From contig NZ_CACSIK010000001.1 in assembly GCF_902705875.1 (NCBI RefSeq), positions 2,050,541-2,114,540 of the forward strand: a stretch of 64,000 nt of DNA. Direction: 5' to 3'. The first letter of the stretch is position 1, and every line of letters begins with the position of its first letter. The translations under genes and the position numbers were made by a program. Origin of the DNA: Zhongshania aliphaticivorans (lineage in GTDB: Bacteria; Pseudomonadota; Gammaproteobacteria; Pseudomonadales; Spongiibacteraceae). The notes below the pieces were generated by a model, which saw nothing but the letters and a program-made list of their open reading frames with translations, made no database searches and was not told where the DNA came from. This document shows, one piece after another, positions 27,998 to 35,812 of this stretch.

Positions 27998-28195
27998 TTA
28001 ATCTTGTGTCAAAAAATCTTGGTAATTACGCACACCAAAATAGCGTATCGATTTTTTTAACTTTATTTTCTTTGCTATCAAAGCGTCGTCGCAATAGATT
28101 TTCAGCACTTGCTTGTTTGAGTTGCTGTCTACATCGTAGGAAAAGTCATCATTATGCTGAAGGTTTTCAAACTCTGATTTCATAATTAATATCAT
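27998..28195 (-). CDS. Possible small protein, 65 residues, unrecognised
   Basis: A minus-strand frame starting at ATG 28195 with AAGGG six bases upstream. The peptide has an acidic first half (SEFENLQHNDDFSYDVD) and a basic second half (LIAKKIKLKKSIRYFG). It shows no domain that I recognise. A plus-strand frame covers the same bases, so coding status is uncertain; the ribosome site and balanced composition are the only support. Confidence 0.3.
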   Translation of the reverse strand: MILIMKSEFENLQHNDDFSYDVDSNSNKQVLKIYCDDALIAKKIKLKKSIRYFGVRNYQDFLTQD

Positions 28196-28507
28196 GCGAA
28201 CCCTTCTAAGATTTTAAAAATTCCGCTGTAGATAAAAGCCATTCTAGCTTTGCTCAACGCGGTCATAAAGAGTAGCTATCGCTCAAACACCAACTCAACC
28301 ACACAGAGAAACCCTGAACGAACATAGTTAAGCAATAACAAACGTCTTCAAACATGTAGTTAACAATCGTCAAAGTACTTCAAACCCTGCGCCACTATTC
28401 GCCCCCTCGCTACACGGCAACAAACTCCAACTACGTCATTATAAGCCCTCAATACTGAGATTAATTACTATCGACACTTGCTCACCCATGCCAAGCCATA
28501 TTAAGAT

Positions 28508-28519
28508 ACGTTATATCAT
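28508..28519. promoter_or_regulatory. Candidate Zur operator, copy 1
   Basis: ACGTTATATCAT occurs 140 bp upstream of the ZnuD-like receptor and again, identically, at 35091-35102 between the DUF3299 and ABC genes. GTTATA is the core half-site of gammaproteobacterial Zur boxes. The right half here (CATTTC) fits only loosely, so the call rests mainly on recurrence. Confidence 0.45.
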
Positions 28520-28659
28520 TTCATTATTATTCGCTCACCAAAGAAAATATAGCCCCAGCTTGGGCGCCCTTTGCAAGCGTAAAAACGAAGTTCGTCTTAC
28601 TTTTCAACAGAGGCTTAACAAAGCACAGTTGAGTATATATATGTGATTAGGAGTCTGTA

Positions 28660-31056
28660 ATGAAGCATTCCGCGAGTATGCTCGCCCTATTAACCGTATC
28701 TGGACTGGGCCTTTCAGGCTTAAGCCACGCTCTTACCGGCCAGATTATTGATGCCTCGGGTGATCCTATCGACAACGCCTCAATTAGCATTGTCGGCAGC
28801 AAGGTAGAAGCGAGTAGCGATGCCAACGGTCGCTTCAATTTAGACGCAGACCCAGCATCCGCCCGTGAAATACACATCACCGCACCTGGCTATAGCCATA
28901 AAAATATTTTATTTAATCCCGGACAAACTGATTCTCAGCAGATTACCCTTAAGCGTTCTGCTATTGAGCAAATTGATGTAACCGCCACCCCTTTCCACGC
29001 ATCCATTATGGAATCAGCTCAACCCGTTACTGTTGTTGCCGGCGACGAACTTCGCCGTAAACAAGCTGCAACCTTGGGAGAGACCTTAAAGAACGAAGTT
29101 GGCGTACACTCAAGCTATTTCGGACCGGTATCAAGTAGCCCAATCATTCGGGGCTTAAATGGGCCTCGGGTATTAATTACTCAGAACGGCTTAGATGTCA
29201 GTGATGCCTCCCGCGTTGGCCCAGACCACGTGGTCGCTACAGAAGCAAGTACAGCGGAACAAATCGAGATACTCCGCGGCCCCGCCACCTTATTCTATGG
29301 CTCCGGTGCTATTGGCGGCGTAGTTAATATCGTCGATGACCGCGTCCCCTCTTCTAGCGAAGCTAAGGGTGCGTACTCAGTTGGACACAATACCGTATCT
29401 GATGAAGACGAAATCTCTGCAGCCTACACCGGCGGTAACGATAAAATCGCCGTCCATGTGGATGCCTTCTGGCGCGATGGTAGCGACTACGAAATACCCG
29501 GCATCGCGGTACTTGAAACCGAGGAAGAACATGAGGAAGAAGGCCACGAGGAACATGCCGATGGCGTACTAGAAAATAGTGCATCGGAAAGCAAAGGCTT
29601 CAACATTGGTGGCAGTCTGCTTCTGGACAATGGCTATATCGGTTTAGCCTACGGACACTTAGAGAGAGTCAACGGTATTCCAGGCCATGAGCATGAAGAG
29701 GAACACGAAGAAGAGGAAGAAGGTGAAGAGCACGAGCATGAAGAAGAGGAAGCTAACGTCCTCTCCGACCTCAAACAAGAACGCTGGCAACTGATCAGTG
29801 AGCTATCCTTAGACACCCCTTGGTTAAGCGGTGTAAACACCCGAATTGGCTATACCGACTACGAACATGCCGAGATCGAAGATGGCGGCATTGGCACCAT
29901 TTTCAGCAACGAAACCTTACAGGCTAGAGTCGACCTACTTCTGCAAGAAATGGACGGCTGGCGTGGCGCCCTCTCCCTAGAGGTCAAGACCTCAGATTTT
30001 GAGGCTATTGGAGAAGAAGCCTTCACGCCGCCAAGCCGCACAGAAAGCTACGCCATAGCGATGATGCAGGAAAAGCACTTCGGCGACTTCTTATGGCAAT
30101 TAGGTGCTCGCGTCGAGAAAGTCACTCTTGATGCCGACCCCATCGCTTTTGGCCATGACGAAGACGAGCTGCTACATTTTGACGAATTGGATTTCAATCC
30201 CTACAGCCTCTCCGTGGGCGTAGTCTGGGATTTCACTGAAGACTACAACGCAACGGTCTCATTGACTCACGCTCAGCGGGCGCCAAGCGCGTCAGAACTG
30301 TTTTCGTATGGCGCTCATATCGGCACCGGCAGTTTCGAGGTAGGTGCGTTATTCTGGCTGCATGACGGCGAAGACCCCCACTTTCATGAGGGCAATAATG
30401 TTGAAGAAGAAGTATCCAATAATATTGATTTAAGCCTACGTAAGCATTCCGGCAATATTGGCTGGGTCGTGAACGTTTTCTATAACCAAGTGGAAAATTA
30501 CTACTACGAGCGCAACACCGGCTACACCAGTGAAGACATAGAGGATCACGATCACGAAGAAGGCGAAGGTGAAGAGGAGCACGAAGAAGAGCATGACCAC
30601 GGCGCCCTACCTGTCTATGTATTTGAGCAAGCAGACGTAACCTTATACGGCCTTGAGGCCCAGCTCGCATGGCAGTTTTCGACGCCCTTCTCTCTAAATA
30701 TCTGGGGTGATTCAGTACGTGGCACACTCGACGACGGTGGCAACCTACCCAGAATCCCACCATTACGCCTAGGTAGCCAATTACGCTATCAACACCAAGG
30801 CTGGGATGCGGCTCTGAGCGTATCGCACTATTTTGAACAAAATATGGCATCTGACCTAGAGACCGAAACAGACGGCTACACACTAGTTGACGCTGAAATG
30901 GCATACACATTTGAAGTCAGCAATAATGATCTCACCGTGTACTTTAATGCCAGCAATCTGACCGACGAAGAAGCCCGAGTGCATTCCTCCTTTTTGAAAA
31001 ATCTCGCACCTTTACCAGGACGAGGACTTAGCATCGGGCTAAGAGGACAGTTTTAA
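28660..31056 (+). CDS. ZnuD-like TonB-dependent zinc receptor with His/Glu-rich loops
   Basis: A 798-residue outer-membrane receptor. After a signal peptide (ALLTVSGLGLSGLSHA) comes a carboxypeptidase-regulatory-like domain (GQIIDASGDPIDNASISI) and a plug. The plug has SSSPIIRGLNGPRVLI, SPDH-like VGPDHVV and IEILRGPATLFYGSGAIGGVVNIVDD, which match the ZnuD/HupE-type zinc receptors. Three insertions near residues 288-305, 343-367 and 630-650 are almost pure His, Glu, Asp and Gly and sit in predicted outer loops, a plausible metal trap. The barrel ends in GLRGQF. The next genes (ZrgA-like, Zur) confirm a zinc role by context. Confidence 0.92.
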   Translation: MKHSASMLALLTVSGLGLSGLSHALTGQIIDASGDPIDNASISIVGSKVEASSDANGRFNLDADPASAREIHITAPGYSHKNILFNPGQTDSQQITLKRSAIEQIDVTATPFHASIMESAQPVTVVAGDELRRKQAATLGETLKNEVGVHSSYFGPVSSSPIIRGLNGPRVLITQNGLDVSDASRVGPDHVVATEASTAEQIEILRGPATLFYGSGAIGGVVNIVDDRVPSSSEAKGAYSVGHNTVSDEDEISAAYTGGNDKIAVHVDAFWRDGSDYEIPGIAVLETEEEHEEEGHEEHADGVLENSASESKGFNIGGSLLLDNGYIGLAYGHLERVNGIPGHEHEEEHEEEEEGEEHEHEEEEANVLSDLKQERWQLISELSLDTPWLSGVNTRIGYTDYEHAEIEDGGIGTIFSNETLQARVDLLLQEMDGWRGALSLEVKTSDFEAIGEEAFTPPSRTESYAIAMMQEKHFGDFLWQLGARVEKVTLDADPIAFGHDEDELLHFDELDFNPYSLSVGVVWDFTEDYNATVSLTHAQRAPSASELFSYGAHIGTGSFEVGALFWLHDGEDPHFHEGNNVEEEVSNNIDLSLRKHSGNIGWVVNVFYNQVENYYYERNTGYTSEDIEDHDHEEGEGEEEHEEEHDHGALPVYVFEQADVTLYGLEAQLAWQFSTPFSLNIWGDSVRGTLDDGGNLPRIPPLRLGSQLRYQHQGWDAALSVSHYFEQNMASDLETETDGYTLVDAEMAYTFEVSNNDLTVYFNASNLTDEEARVHSSFLKNLAPLPGRGLSIGLRGQF

Positions 31057-31101
31057 CGGTAAGTCTTTATAAATATCGTCATACAAGGGATTAAGGTAAC
31101 A

Positions 31102-31665
31102 ATGTCATACTGGTTTTTCGTCTTTAATACTTTGTGGGTGCTGCTACTAAGCAGCCCTACCGTCACCGCAAATGATGAACATTCAGAGCATCATGAACAC
31201 CATGAATCTGGTCAAGCTCATGTGCATGGTACTGCCGAATTATTTGTAGTGTTAGAAGGTAATCAACTTAGTATTCAGCTTCACTCCCCAGCGGTAAATC
31301 TGCTGGGGTTTGAGGGGCACGCTGAAACCACGGAACAGCAATCATTACTAAATGATGTACGCCAATCTCTTGCAAATACAAAGACACTATTTCAATTTGA
31401 AAATGATTTATGTCAGCTGAAAAACCATTCGGCTGACTTTACTTCAGTGACCAAAAAAAATGATCACGAAGAACACAGTGAACACAGTGATATAGAGTCT
31501 CACTACCTCTTCCATTGTGAGCAAACTGATAAGTTATATTCACTGACTACCCAGCTTACCAACCGTTTCCCAGCCATCCATTCACTGCAGGTTCAGTGGA
31601 TAGTAAAAGGCCGACAAGGAGCGATCACACTAGACAATAGTCAGCATCAGGTTTTCTTTAGGTAA
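31102..31665 (+). CDS. DUF2796 (ZrgA-like) periplasmic zinc-binding protein
   Basis: A 187-residue protein with a signal peptide (FVFNTLWVLLLSSPTVTA) followed at once by a His-rich segment (HSEHHEHHESGQAHVHG). The DUF2796 core AELFVVLEGNQLSIQLHSP and NLLGFEGHAETTEQQ follows, with a second His/Glu stretch near 115-125. In Vibrio cholerae the DUF2796 protein ZrgA belongs to a Zur-controlled zinc uptake system with an ABC transporter. Here the ABC pair lies about 4 kb away at 35144-37059. Confidence 0.88.
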   Translation: MSYWFFVFNTLWVLLLSSPTVTANDEHSEHHEHHESGQAHVHGTAELFVVLEGNQLSIQLHSPAVNLLGFEGHAETTEQQSLLNDVRQSLANTKTLFQFENDLCQLKNHSADFTSVTKKNDHEEHSEHSDIESHYLFHCEQTDKLYSLTTQLTNRFPAIHSLQVQWIVKGRQGAITLDNSQHQVFFR

Positions 31666-31672
31666 ACAGTTT

Positions 31673-32134
31673 ATGAGTGATATTAAGCAAATCCTCGATC
31701 ACGCTGAAGCCAGTTGCCGCAAAAATGGCGTAAAGTTCACCCAAAAGCGCAGACGTGTCTTGACCGGTTTACTCACCTCTCAGAAAGCTCAGTCTGCTTA
31801 TGAACTTGTTGATTACATGCGTGAAGAGTTTGGCGAAACGCTGCCGCCAACAACCATGTATCGAATACTGAATTTTCTCGCCAGTGAAAACTTGGCGCAT
31901 AAGCTTCATATTGCAAACAAATATGTTGCCTGCTCTCACATTAGCTGCGGCCATACTCACGAAATCCCTCAGTTTCTCATCTGTGATAATTGTAACAATG
32001 TGAAAGAAATTGGTATTAAAAAAACATTCATTAACACCTTAAAAAACAATGTGGAAGAAGCGGATTATTTCCTCAAAAGCCCACAAATCGAATTGCATTG
32101 CTTATGTAAGGATTGCGCCACAATCGCAGCCTAG
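31673..32134 (+). CDS. zur: Zinc uptake regulator, Fur family
   Basis: A 153-residue Fur-family repressor. The winged-helix half reads FTQKRRRVLTGLL...PPTTMYRILNFL. The metal half has the structural zinc cysteines C104-x2-C107 (CDNC) and C145-x2-C148 (CKDC), plus Cys87, Cys92 and His94/His96 in the sensing region, as in E. coli Zur rather than Fur. It lies 7 bp after the ZrgA-like gene, so it should repress its own operon when zinc is plentiful. Its likely operator is the shared 12-mer at 28508 and 35091. Confidence 0.92.
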   Translation: MSDIKQILDHAEASCRKNGVKFTQKRRRVLTGLLTSQKAQSAYELVDYMREEFGETLPPTTMYRILNFLASENLAHKLHIANKYVACSHISCGHTHEIPQFLICDNCNNVKEIGIKKTFINTLKNNVEEADYFLKSPQIELHCLCKDCATIAA

Positions 32135-32172
32135 CGAATAACACGCTTGCAACAATTATAATTGGAGAACAT

Positions 32173-32586
32173 GTGAACAGCCTATCTTCCCACATAGACA
32201 AAGCCGCGATTAGCCTGTCTGTCCTTTGCGGCATACACTGCCTAATCCTACCCGTCGCGCTTGTCATTCTACCGGTACTAACCACCAATATTGTTGCCGA
32301 CCAACACTTCCATCAGTGGCTTTTATTGGCCGTACTGCCTACAAGTTTAATTGCCTTAACAATGGGTTGCCGCCAGCATCTAAAAATGAGCGTTATGGTT
32401 ATCGGAATATTAGGGCTCACCATACTCAGCTTCACTGCTTTTTGGGGGCACGACTTGTTTGGTGAGACGGGTGAAAAAATCGCGTCATTATTCGGTGCGC
32501 TGCTCATTACCATCGGACATATTCGCAACCATAACTTATGCAACAGCCTTCGCTGTCACTGCAACAGCCAACACAGTGCAAAATGA
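32173..32586 (+). CDS. MerC-domain inner-membrane protein
   Basis: I choose GTG 32173, which follows GGAG, over a TTG start inside zur. The 137-residue protein has four hydrophobic segments. It carries the MerC motif LCGIHCLILPVALVILP, with its Cys pair in the first helix, then HQWLLLAVLPTSLIALTMGCRQH, and a Cys-rich end (NHNLCNSLRCHC). MerC proteins move mercuric ion across the membrane; relatives beside zur are thought to handle zinc or another metal, but this is not proven. The gene overlaps the methyltransferase gene by four bases. Confidence 0.85.
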   Translation: MNSLSSHIDKAAISLSVLCGIHCLILPVALVILPVLTTNIVADQHFHQWLLLAVLPTSLIALTMGCRQHLKMSVMVIGILGLTILSFTAFWGHDLFGETGEKIASLFGALLITIGHIRNHNLCNSLRCHCNSQHSAK

Positions 32587-33293
32587 ATACACAACAAGAT
32601 AAAGTAACTGCGCATTTTGAAAACGTGGCGCCAAACTATGATGAGCAATGGAAAAAAATGGCGCCGCTTCACCACGCCCTCCATGTATTCATTAACGCAA
32701 GCCTTAGCAAGTTAAGCAACAATGCCAATGTTCTGTGTGTTGGCCCAGGCACTGGCTCAGAAATAATCAACTTAGCGCAAACCAATCCCAGTTGGACATT
32801 TACCGCAGTTGAGCCGTCATCAGCCATGCTAACTATCTGTCGCCAGCGGCTCACAAAACTCGGACTAGAGAACCGCTGTTCCTTCCATAACGGCTATCTT
32901 GACAGCTTAGAAACAACGACAAAATTTGATGCAGCGTGCTCAATATTAGTCTCACATTTTATTCTTAATAAGGACACACGAATTCAGTTTTTTTCGGAGA
33001 TTGCCAACCGCCTCAACCCAGCTGGTCTTTTGGTAAGTGCAGACCTTGCTACCGATTTAAGCTCTGAACATGGCCAATCTCTGCTAGAAACCTGGTTACA
33101 CATGCTTAAAACCGGTGACGTCATTAGCGAAGAAAACATAGAACAACTTCGAGCACACTATCGTGATGACATTGCACTGCTACCAGCAGAGGACGTTGCT
33201 AATATCATTGCCGCCGGCAATTTTAAAATCCCCATACAATTTTTTCAGGCTGGATTACTCCACGCTTGGTATGCAGAAAAACATCCCGCATAG
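32583..33293 (+). CDS. Class I SAM-dependent methyltransferase in the zinc operon
   Basis: The start at ATG 32583 overlaps the stop of the MerC gene as ATGA. The 236-residue protein has the SAM-binding glycine motif VLCVGPGTGSEI, the acidic loop FTAVEPSSAML and the post-motif region FDAACSILVSHFIL. The substrate is not apparent. Its tight coupling to a metal membrane protein and zur suggests a role under zinc limitation, but no zinc-dependent methyltransferase step is known to me that fits. Confidence 0.8.
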   Translation: MNTQQDKVTAHFENVAPNYDEQWKKMAPLHHALHVFINASLSKLSNNANVLCVGPGTGSEIINLAQTNPSWTFTAVEPSSAMLTICRQRLTKLGLENRCSFHNGYLDSLETTTKFDAACSILVSHFILNKDTRIQFFSEIANRLNPAGLLVSADLATDLSSEHGQSLLETWLHMLKTGDVISEENIEQLRAHYRDDIALLPAEDVANIIAAGNFKIPIQFFQAGLLHAWYAEKHPA

Positions 33294-33434
33294 TATTGAA
33301 TTCCAAACACATACCGACCCAATACAACAAATGGGATAATTTAAAACACGGCTGTCCGTCATAGAAATGATGAGATCGGCTGACCGTGCCATACGCTTTA
33401 TAAAAACGCGCGCAGAATCTTGGAAACGCACAAT

Positions 33435-34436
33435 ATGTCTAAATTAATAGCCATTCCAACCAATGTCATCACTGGTTTTCTTGGCGTCGGAAAAACGACC
33501 GCCATCCTACATTTACTAAAGCAAAAACCCGACAATGAACGCTGGGCAGTTTTGGTGAATGAGTTTGGCGAAGTTGGCATCGACGGCAGTGTTTTCAGTG
33601 GACAAGAAACTGAGGGGCAAGGCGTATTTATCCGTGAAGTACCCGGCGGATGCATGTGTTGTGCGGCCGGTTTGCCAATGCAAATTGCGTTAAATATGTT
33701 GCTCAGCCGTGCCAAGCCACACCGATTACTGATTGAGCCCACCGGACTTGGGCACCCGAAAGAGGTACTTGCTGTATTGGCAGCGGAACACTACAAAGAA
33801 GTCCTTGATCTGCGAGCCACCATCACCTTGGTTGACGCCAGAAAGGTCCATGACCCGCGTTACACTGAGCATTCAACCTTCAAACAACAATTGGCTATTG
33901 CCGATATTATTGTTGCCAACAAAGCCGAGCAATATCAAGTCGAAGATTTTCCTGCATTATTAGACTATCTCGATAAAATAATGAACCTCGACAATAAATC
34001 CGTCTACCAGGTGAGCCAGGGGCAAATGGATATTGACTGGCTACTAACGTCAGCCGAACAACATACCCACCCCCGCCATCACCACGAGCATGACACTGGA
34101 GCCTCGGTATTAGAAACGCCGCAAATGACGGAAGAAGGTTACCTTAGCATCGACAATACTGGTGAGGGGTTTTACAGCCGCGGCTGGATCTTTAACCCCC
34201 AATGGGTATTTAGCGCTGCTAGCCTCTACAAACTATTTCTAGGCATTGATGCGGAGCGCATCAAAGGCGTCTTTATCACTGATCAAGGCATAGTTACGTA
34301 CAATAAAGCCGATGGTGTTCTAAGCGAAGCCGAACTCGATGATAGCTTGGATAGCCGTATCGAATGCATCAGCATTGAAAAAAGCGCACTTGATCAACTC
34401 GAAAAAGACCTCTTTGACTGCGTTGTTTCACCTTAG
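33435..34436 (+). CDS. COG0523 G3E GTPase, putative zinc metallochaperone
   Basis: A 333-residue P-loop GTPase from ATG 33435; a TTG 15 bases earlier would add five residues. Walker A is GFLGVGKTT (14-22). The metal motif GGCMCC lies at 71-76 (Cys73, Cys75, Cys76), the acidic strand is LIEPTGLGHP and the base motif is NKAE. A His-rich insert (HPRHHHEHD) precedes the C-terminal domain. Zur-regulated members such as ZigA and ZagA deliver zinc to client enzymes when it is scarce. It follows the methyltransferase by 141 bp on the same strand. Confidence 0.92.
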   Translation: MSKLIAIPTNVITGFLGVGKTTAILHLLKQKPDNERWAVLVNEFGEVGIDGSVFSGQETEGQGVFIREVPGGCMCCAAGLPMQIALNMLLSRAKPHRLLIEPTGLGHPKEVLAVLAAEHYKEVLDLRATITLVDARKVHDPRYTEHSTFKQQLAIADIIVANKAEQYQVEDFPALLDYLDKIMNLDNKSVYQVSQGQMDIDWLLTSAEQHTHPRHHHEHDTGASVLETPQMTEEGYLSIDNTGEGFYSRGWIFNPQWVFSAASLYKLFLGIDAERIKGVFITDQGIVTYNKADGVLSEAELDDSLDSRIECISIEKSALDQLEKDLFDCVVSP

Positions 34437-34439
34437 CTT

Positions 34440-35054
34440 TTATTCTGAATAGGGCTCTATTTTTTCAACTTTAATGACATACGCTGCTGTCGCTGTCTCG
34501 TGTTCGACCATGGTAGTACTCAGCACACCCGAGAGGAAAAATGGGTCGTACAAAGACTCTAATTTAAAGCCTTTATCAAATTCAGCGTAGATGATTTGGT
34601 TAGGTGGCGGTGGTGGCACATGAATACAGGCACCGAAATACGGCACTAGAAAAAAACGAGTAACCTCTTGCTGGCTACTACCAAACGCCAGTGGCACAAT
34701 AAAACCAGGAAGCCGTATGGCTTTTCCATCAAACTCCTCTACAACTCGGCTCGACACCAAGGCCTGCTGATAACGGCTATCATCGGCCTCCGGTAGCGAC
34801 AGTTGGCCCAGCTCACTGAGCTGATCTTCAACGGAGCCATCGACAATATCATCTAGATACTCTGGTGGATTTAGAATAGCGTCAAGGTCGTCTTTGGGCA
34901 TCAAATCTGTCCACTCAATATCAAGATAGGATTCGGACTTTTGAACGCCTTCTGCCTGACCCTGCACGGAGTAAACACTCATTAAAATTAAAGCAAAGGG
35001 AACAATATATCGCTTTAAACAATACCAACAACGATGTGCCAAAATAACCTCCAA
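34440..35054 (-). CDS. DUF3299 exported protein of the zinc island
   Basis: A 204-residue protein with an N-terminal hydrophobic segment (YIVPFALILMSVYSVQGQA), probably a signal peptide or anchor. The conserved DUF3299 core is IRLPGFIVPLAF...VTRFFLVPYFGACIHVPPPPPNQIIY. DUF3299 proteins occur with Zrg-type zinc ABC transporters and probably act in the periplasm. The gene is divergent from the ABC ATPase (89 bp apart, sharing a candidate Zur box) and converges with the GTPase gene, ending 3 bp from it. Confidence 0.85.
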   Translation of the reverse strand: MEVILAHRCWYCLKRYIVPFALILMSVYSVQGQAEGVQKSESYLDIEWTDLMPKDDLDAILNPPEYLDDIVDGSVEDQLSELGQLSLPEADDSRYQQALVSSRVVEEFDGKAIRLPGFIVPLAFGSSQQEVTRFFLVPYFGACIHVPPPPPNQIIYAEFDKGFKLESLYDPFFLSGVLSTTMVEHETATAAYVIKVEKIEPYSE

Positions 35055-35090
35055 CGTGTGTCACCCAGAAACGTGGCCCACAGAAATGAA

Positions 35091-35102
35091 ACGTTATATC
35101 AT
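35091..35102. promoter_or_regulatory. Candidate Zur operator, copy 2
   Basis: ACGTTATATCAT identical to the site at 28508. Here it continues so that TTATATCATATAA (35094-35106) is a perfect 13-bp palindrome around a central C. It lies 36 bp from the DUF3299 start and 41 bp from the ABC ATPase start, so one bound dimer could control both directions. Confidence 0.5.
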
Positions 35103-35143
35103 ATAAATAATTTACTCATCATTAAACAATAGGAACTCACGCC

Positions 35144-35812
35144 TTGCTTGTATCAATTCAAGATCTAAGTGTGGTTTACGGCGATGCCACAAGCCCAGTA
35201 CTGGAAATCCCCCAGTGGTCTCTGCAAGCCGGCGAACGGGTTTTCATTCATGGCCCCTCTGGCGCAGGAAAGTCCACACTTTTAAATATGCTTGCGGGTA
35301 TTTTGCTACCAAACTCTGGCACTATTACGATCTTGGACAAGCCAATTAATAAGCTCAGTGGTCGGAAGCGCGATAAATGGCGAGCCCAGCATATCGGCGT
35401 GGTATTTCAACAATTTAACTTAATTCCCTATCTTAGCGCCATTGAGAATATAAAACTCGCCGCCTATTTTGGCGGAAGCCGCAACACCACCCAGCGCGCC
35501 ACTGAACTACTGATCTCGCTTAAAATTGATAAGCAACTACATCAACAAGCAACCGCGCGCCTCAGTATTGGCCAACAACAGCGAGTCGCCATAGCGCGTG
35601 CTCTAATCAACCAACCAGAACTGCTTATTGTTGACGAGCCAACGTCGGCATTAGACGAGTATAACCGTGATGTATTTATGTCATTACTCTTAGAACAAGT
35701 GAATCAGCACCGCACCGCGCTTATTTTTGTCAGTCATGACCTAGCTTTGGCAAAGATGTTTTCTAGGGTCGAAGCCATATCAGACATCAATAAAGTCGGG
35801 GAGCAAGTTTAA
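35144..35812 (+). CDS. ABC transporter ATPase (LolD/MacB type) of the zinc island
   Basis: A 222-residue ATPase starting at TTG 35144 after AGGAA. Walker A is GPSGAGKST (37-45), the signature is LSIGQQQRVAIARAL and Walker B is LLIVDEPTSALDE. The sequence type is that of LolD/MacB ATPases, which power extraction or mechanotransmission with FtsX-like permeases rather than ordinary import. With the DUF2796 and DUF3299 proteins it forms the set seen in Vibrio ZrgABCDE. It overlaps the permease by one base. Confidence 0.9.
   Translation: MLVSIQDLSVVYGDATSPVLEIPQWSLQAGERVFIHGPSGAGKSTLLNMLAGILLPNSGTITILDKPINKLSGRKRDKWRAQHIGVVFQQFNLIPYLSAIENIKLAAYFGGSRNTTQRATELLISLKIDKQLHQQATARLSIGQQQRVAIARALINQPELLIVDEPTSALDEYNRDVFMSLLLEQVNQHRTALIFVSHDLALAKMFSRVEAISDINKVGEQV

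Larger units (their letters stand above)
27959..28659. other. 701-bp intergenic region before the zinc island
   Basis: It holds a doubtful small minus-strand gene (27998-28195), then about 450 bp of apparently non-coding sequence ending in the ribosome site TAGGAG of the ZnuD-like receptor. The 12-mer ACGTTATATCAT at 28508-28519 recurs at another zinc-gene promoter and is listed separately. Confidence 0.6.

Noticed and set aside
30233-30910. 225-codon minus-strand frame
   Set aside because: It lies wholly inside the ZnuD-like receptor gene, which has signal peptide, plug and barrel; the antisense product is Arg/His-rich without a domain.
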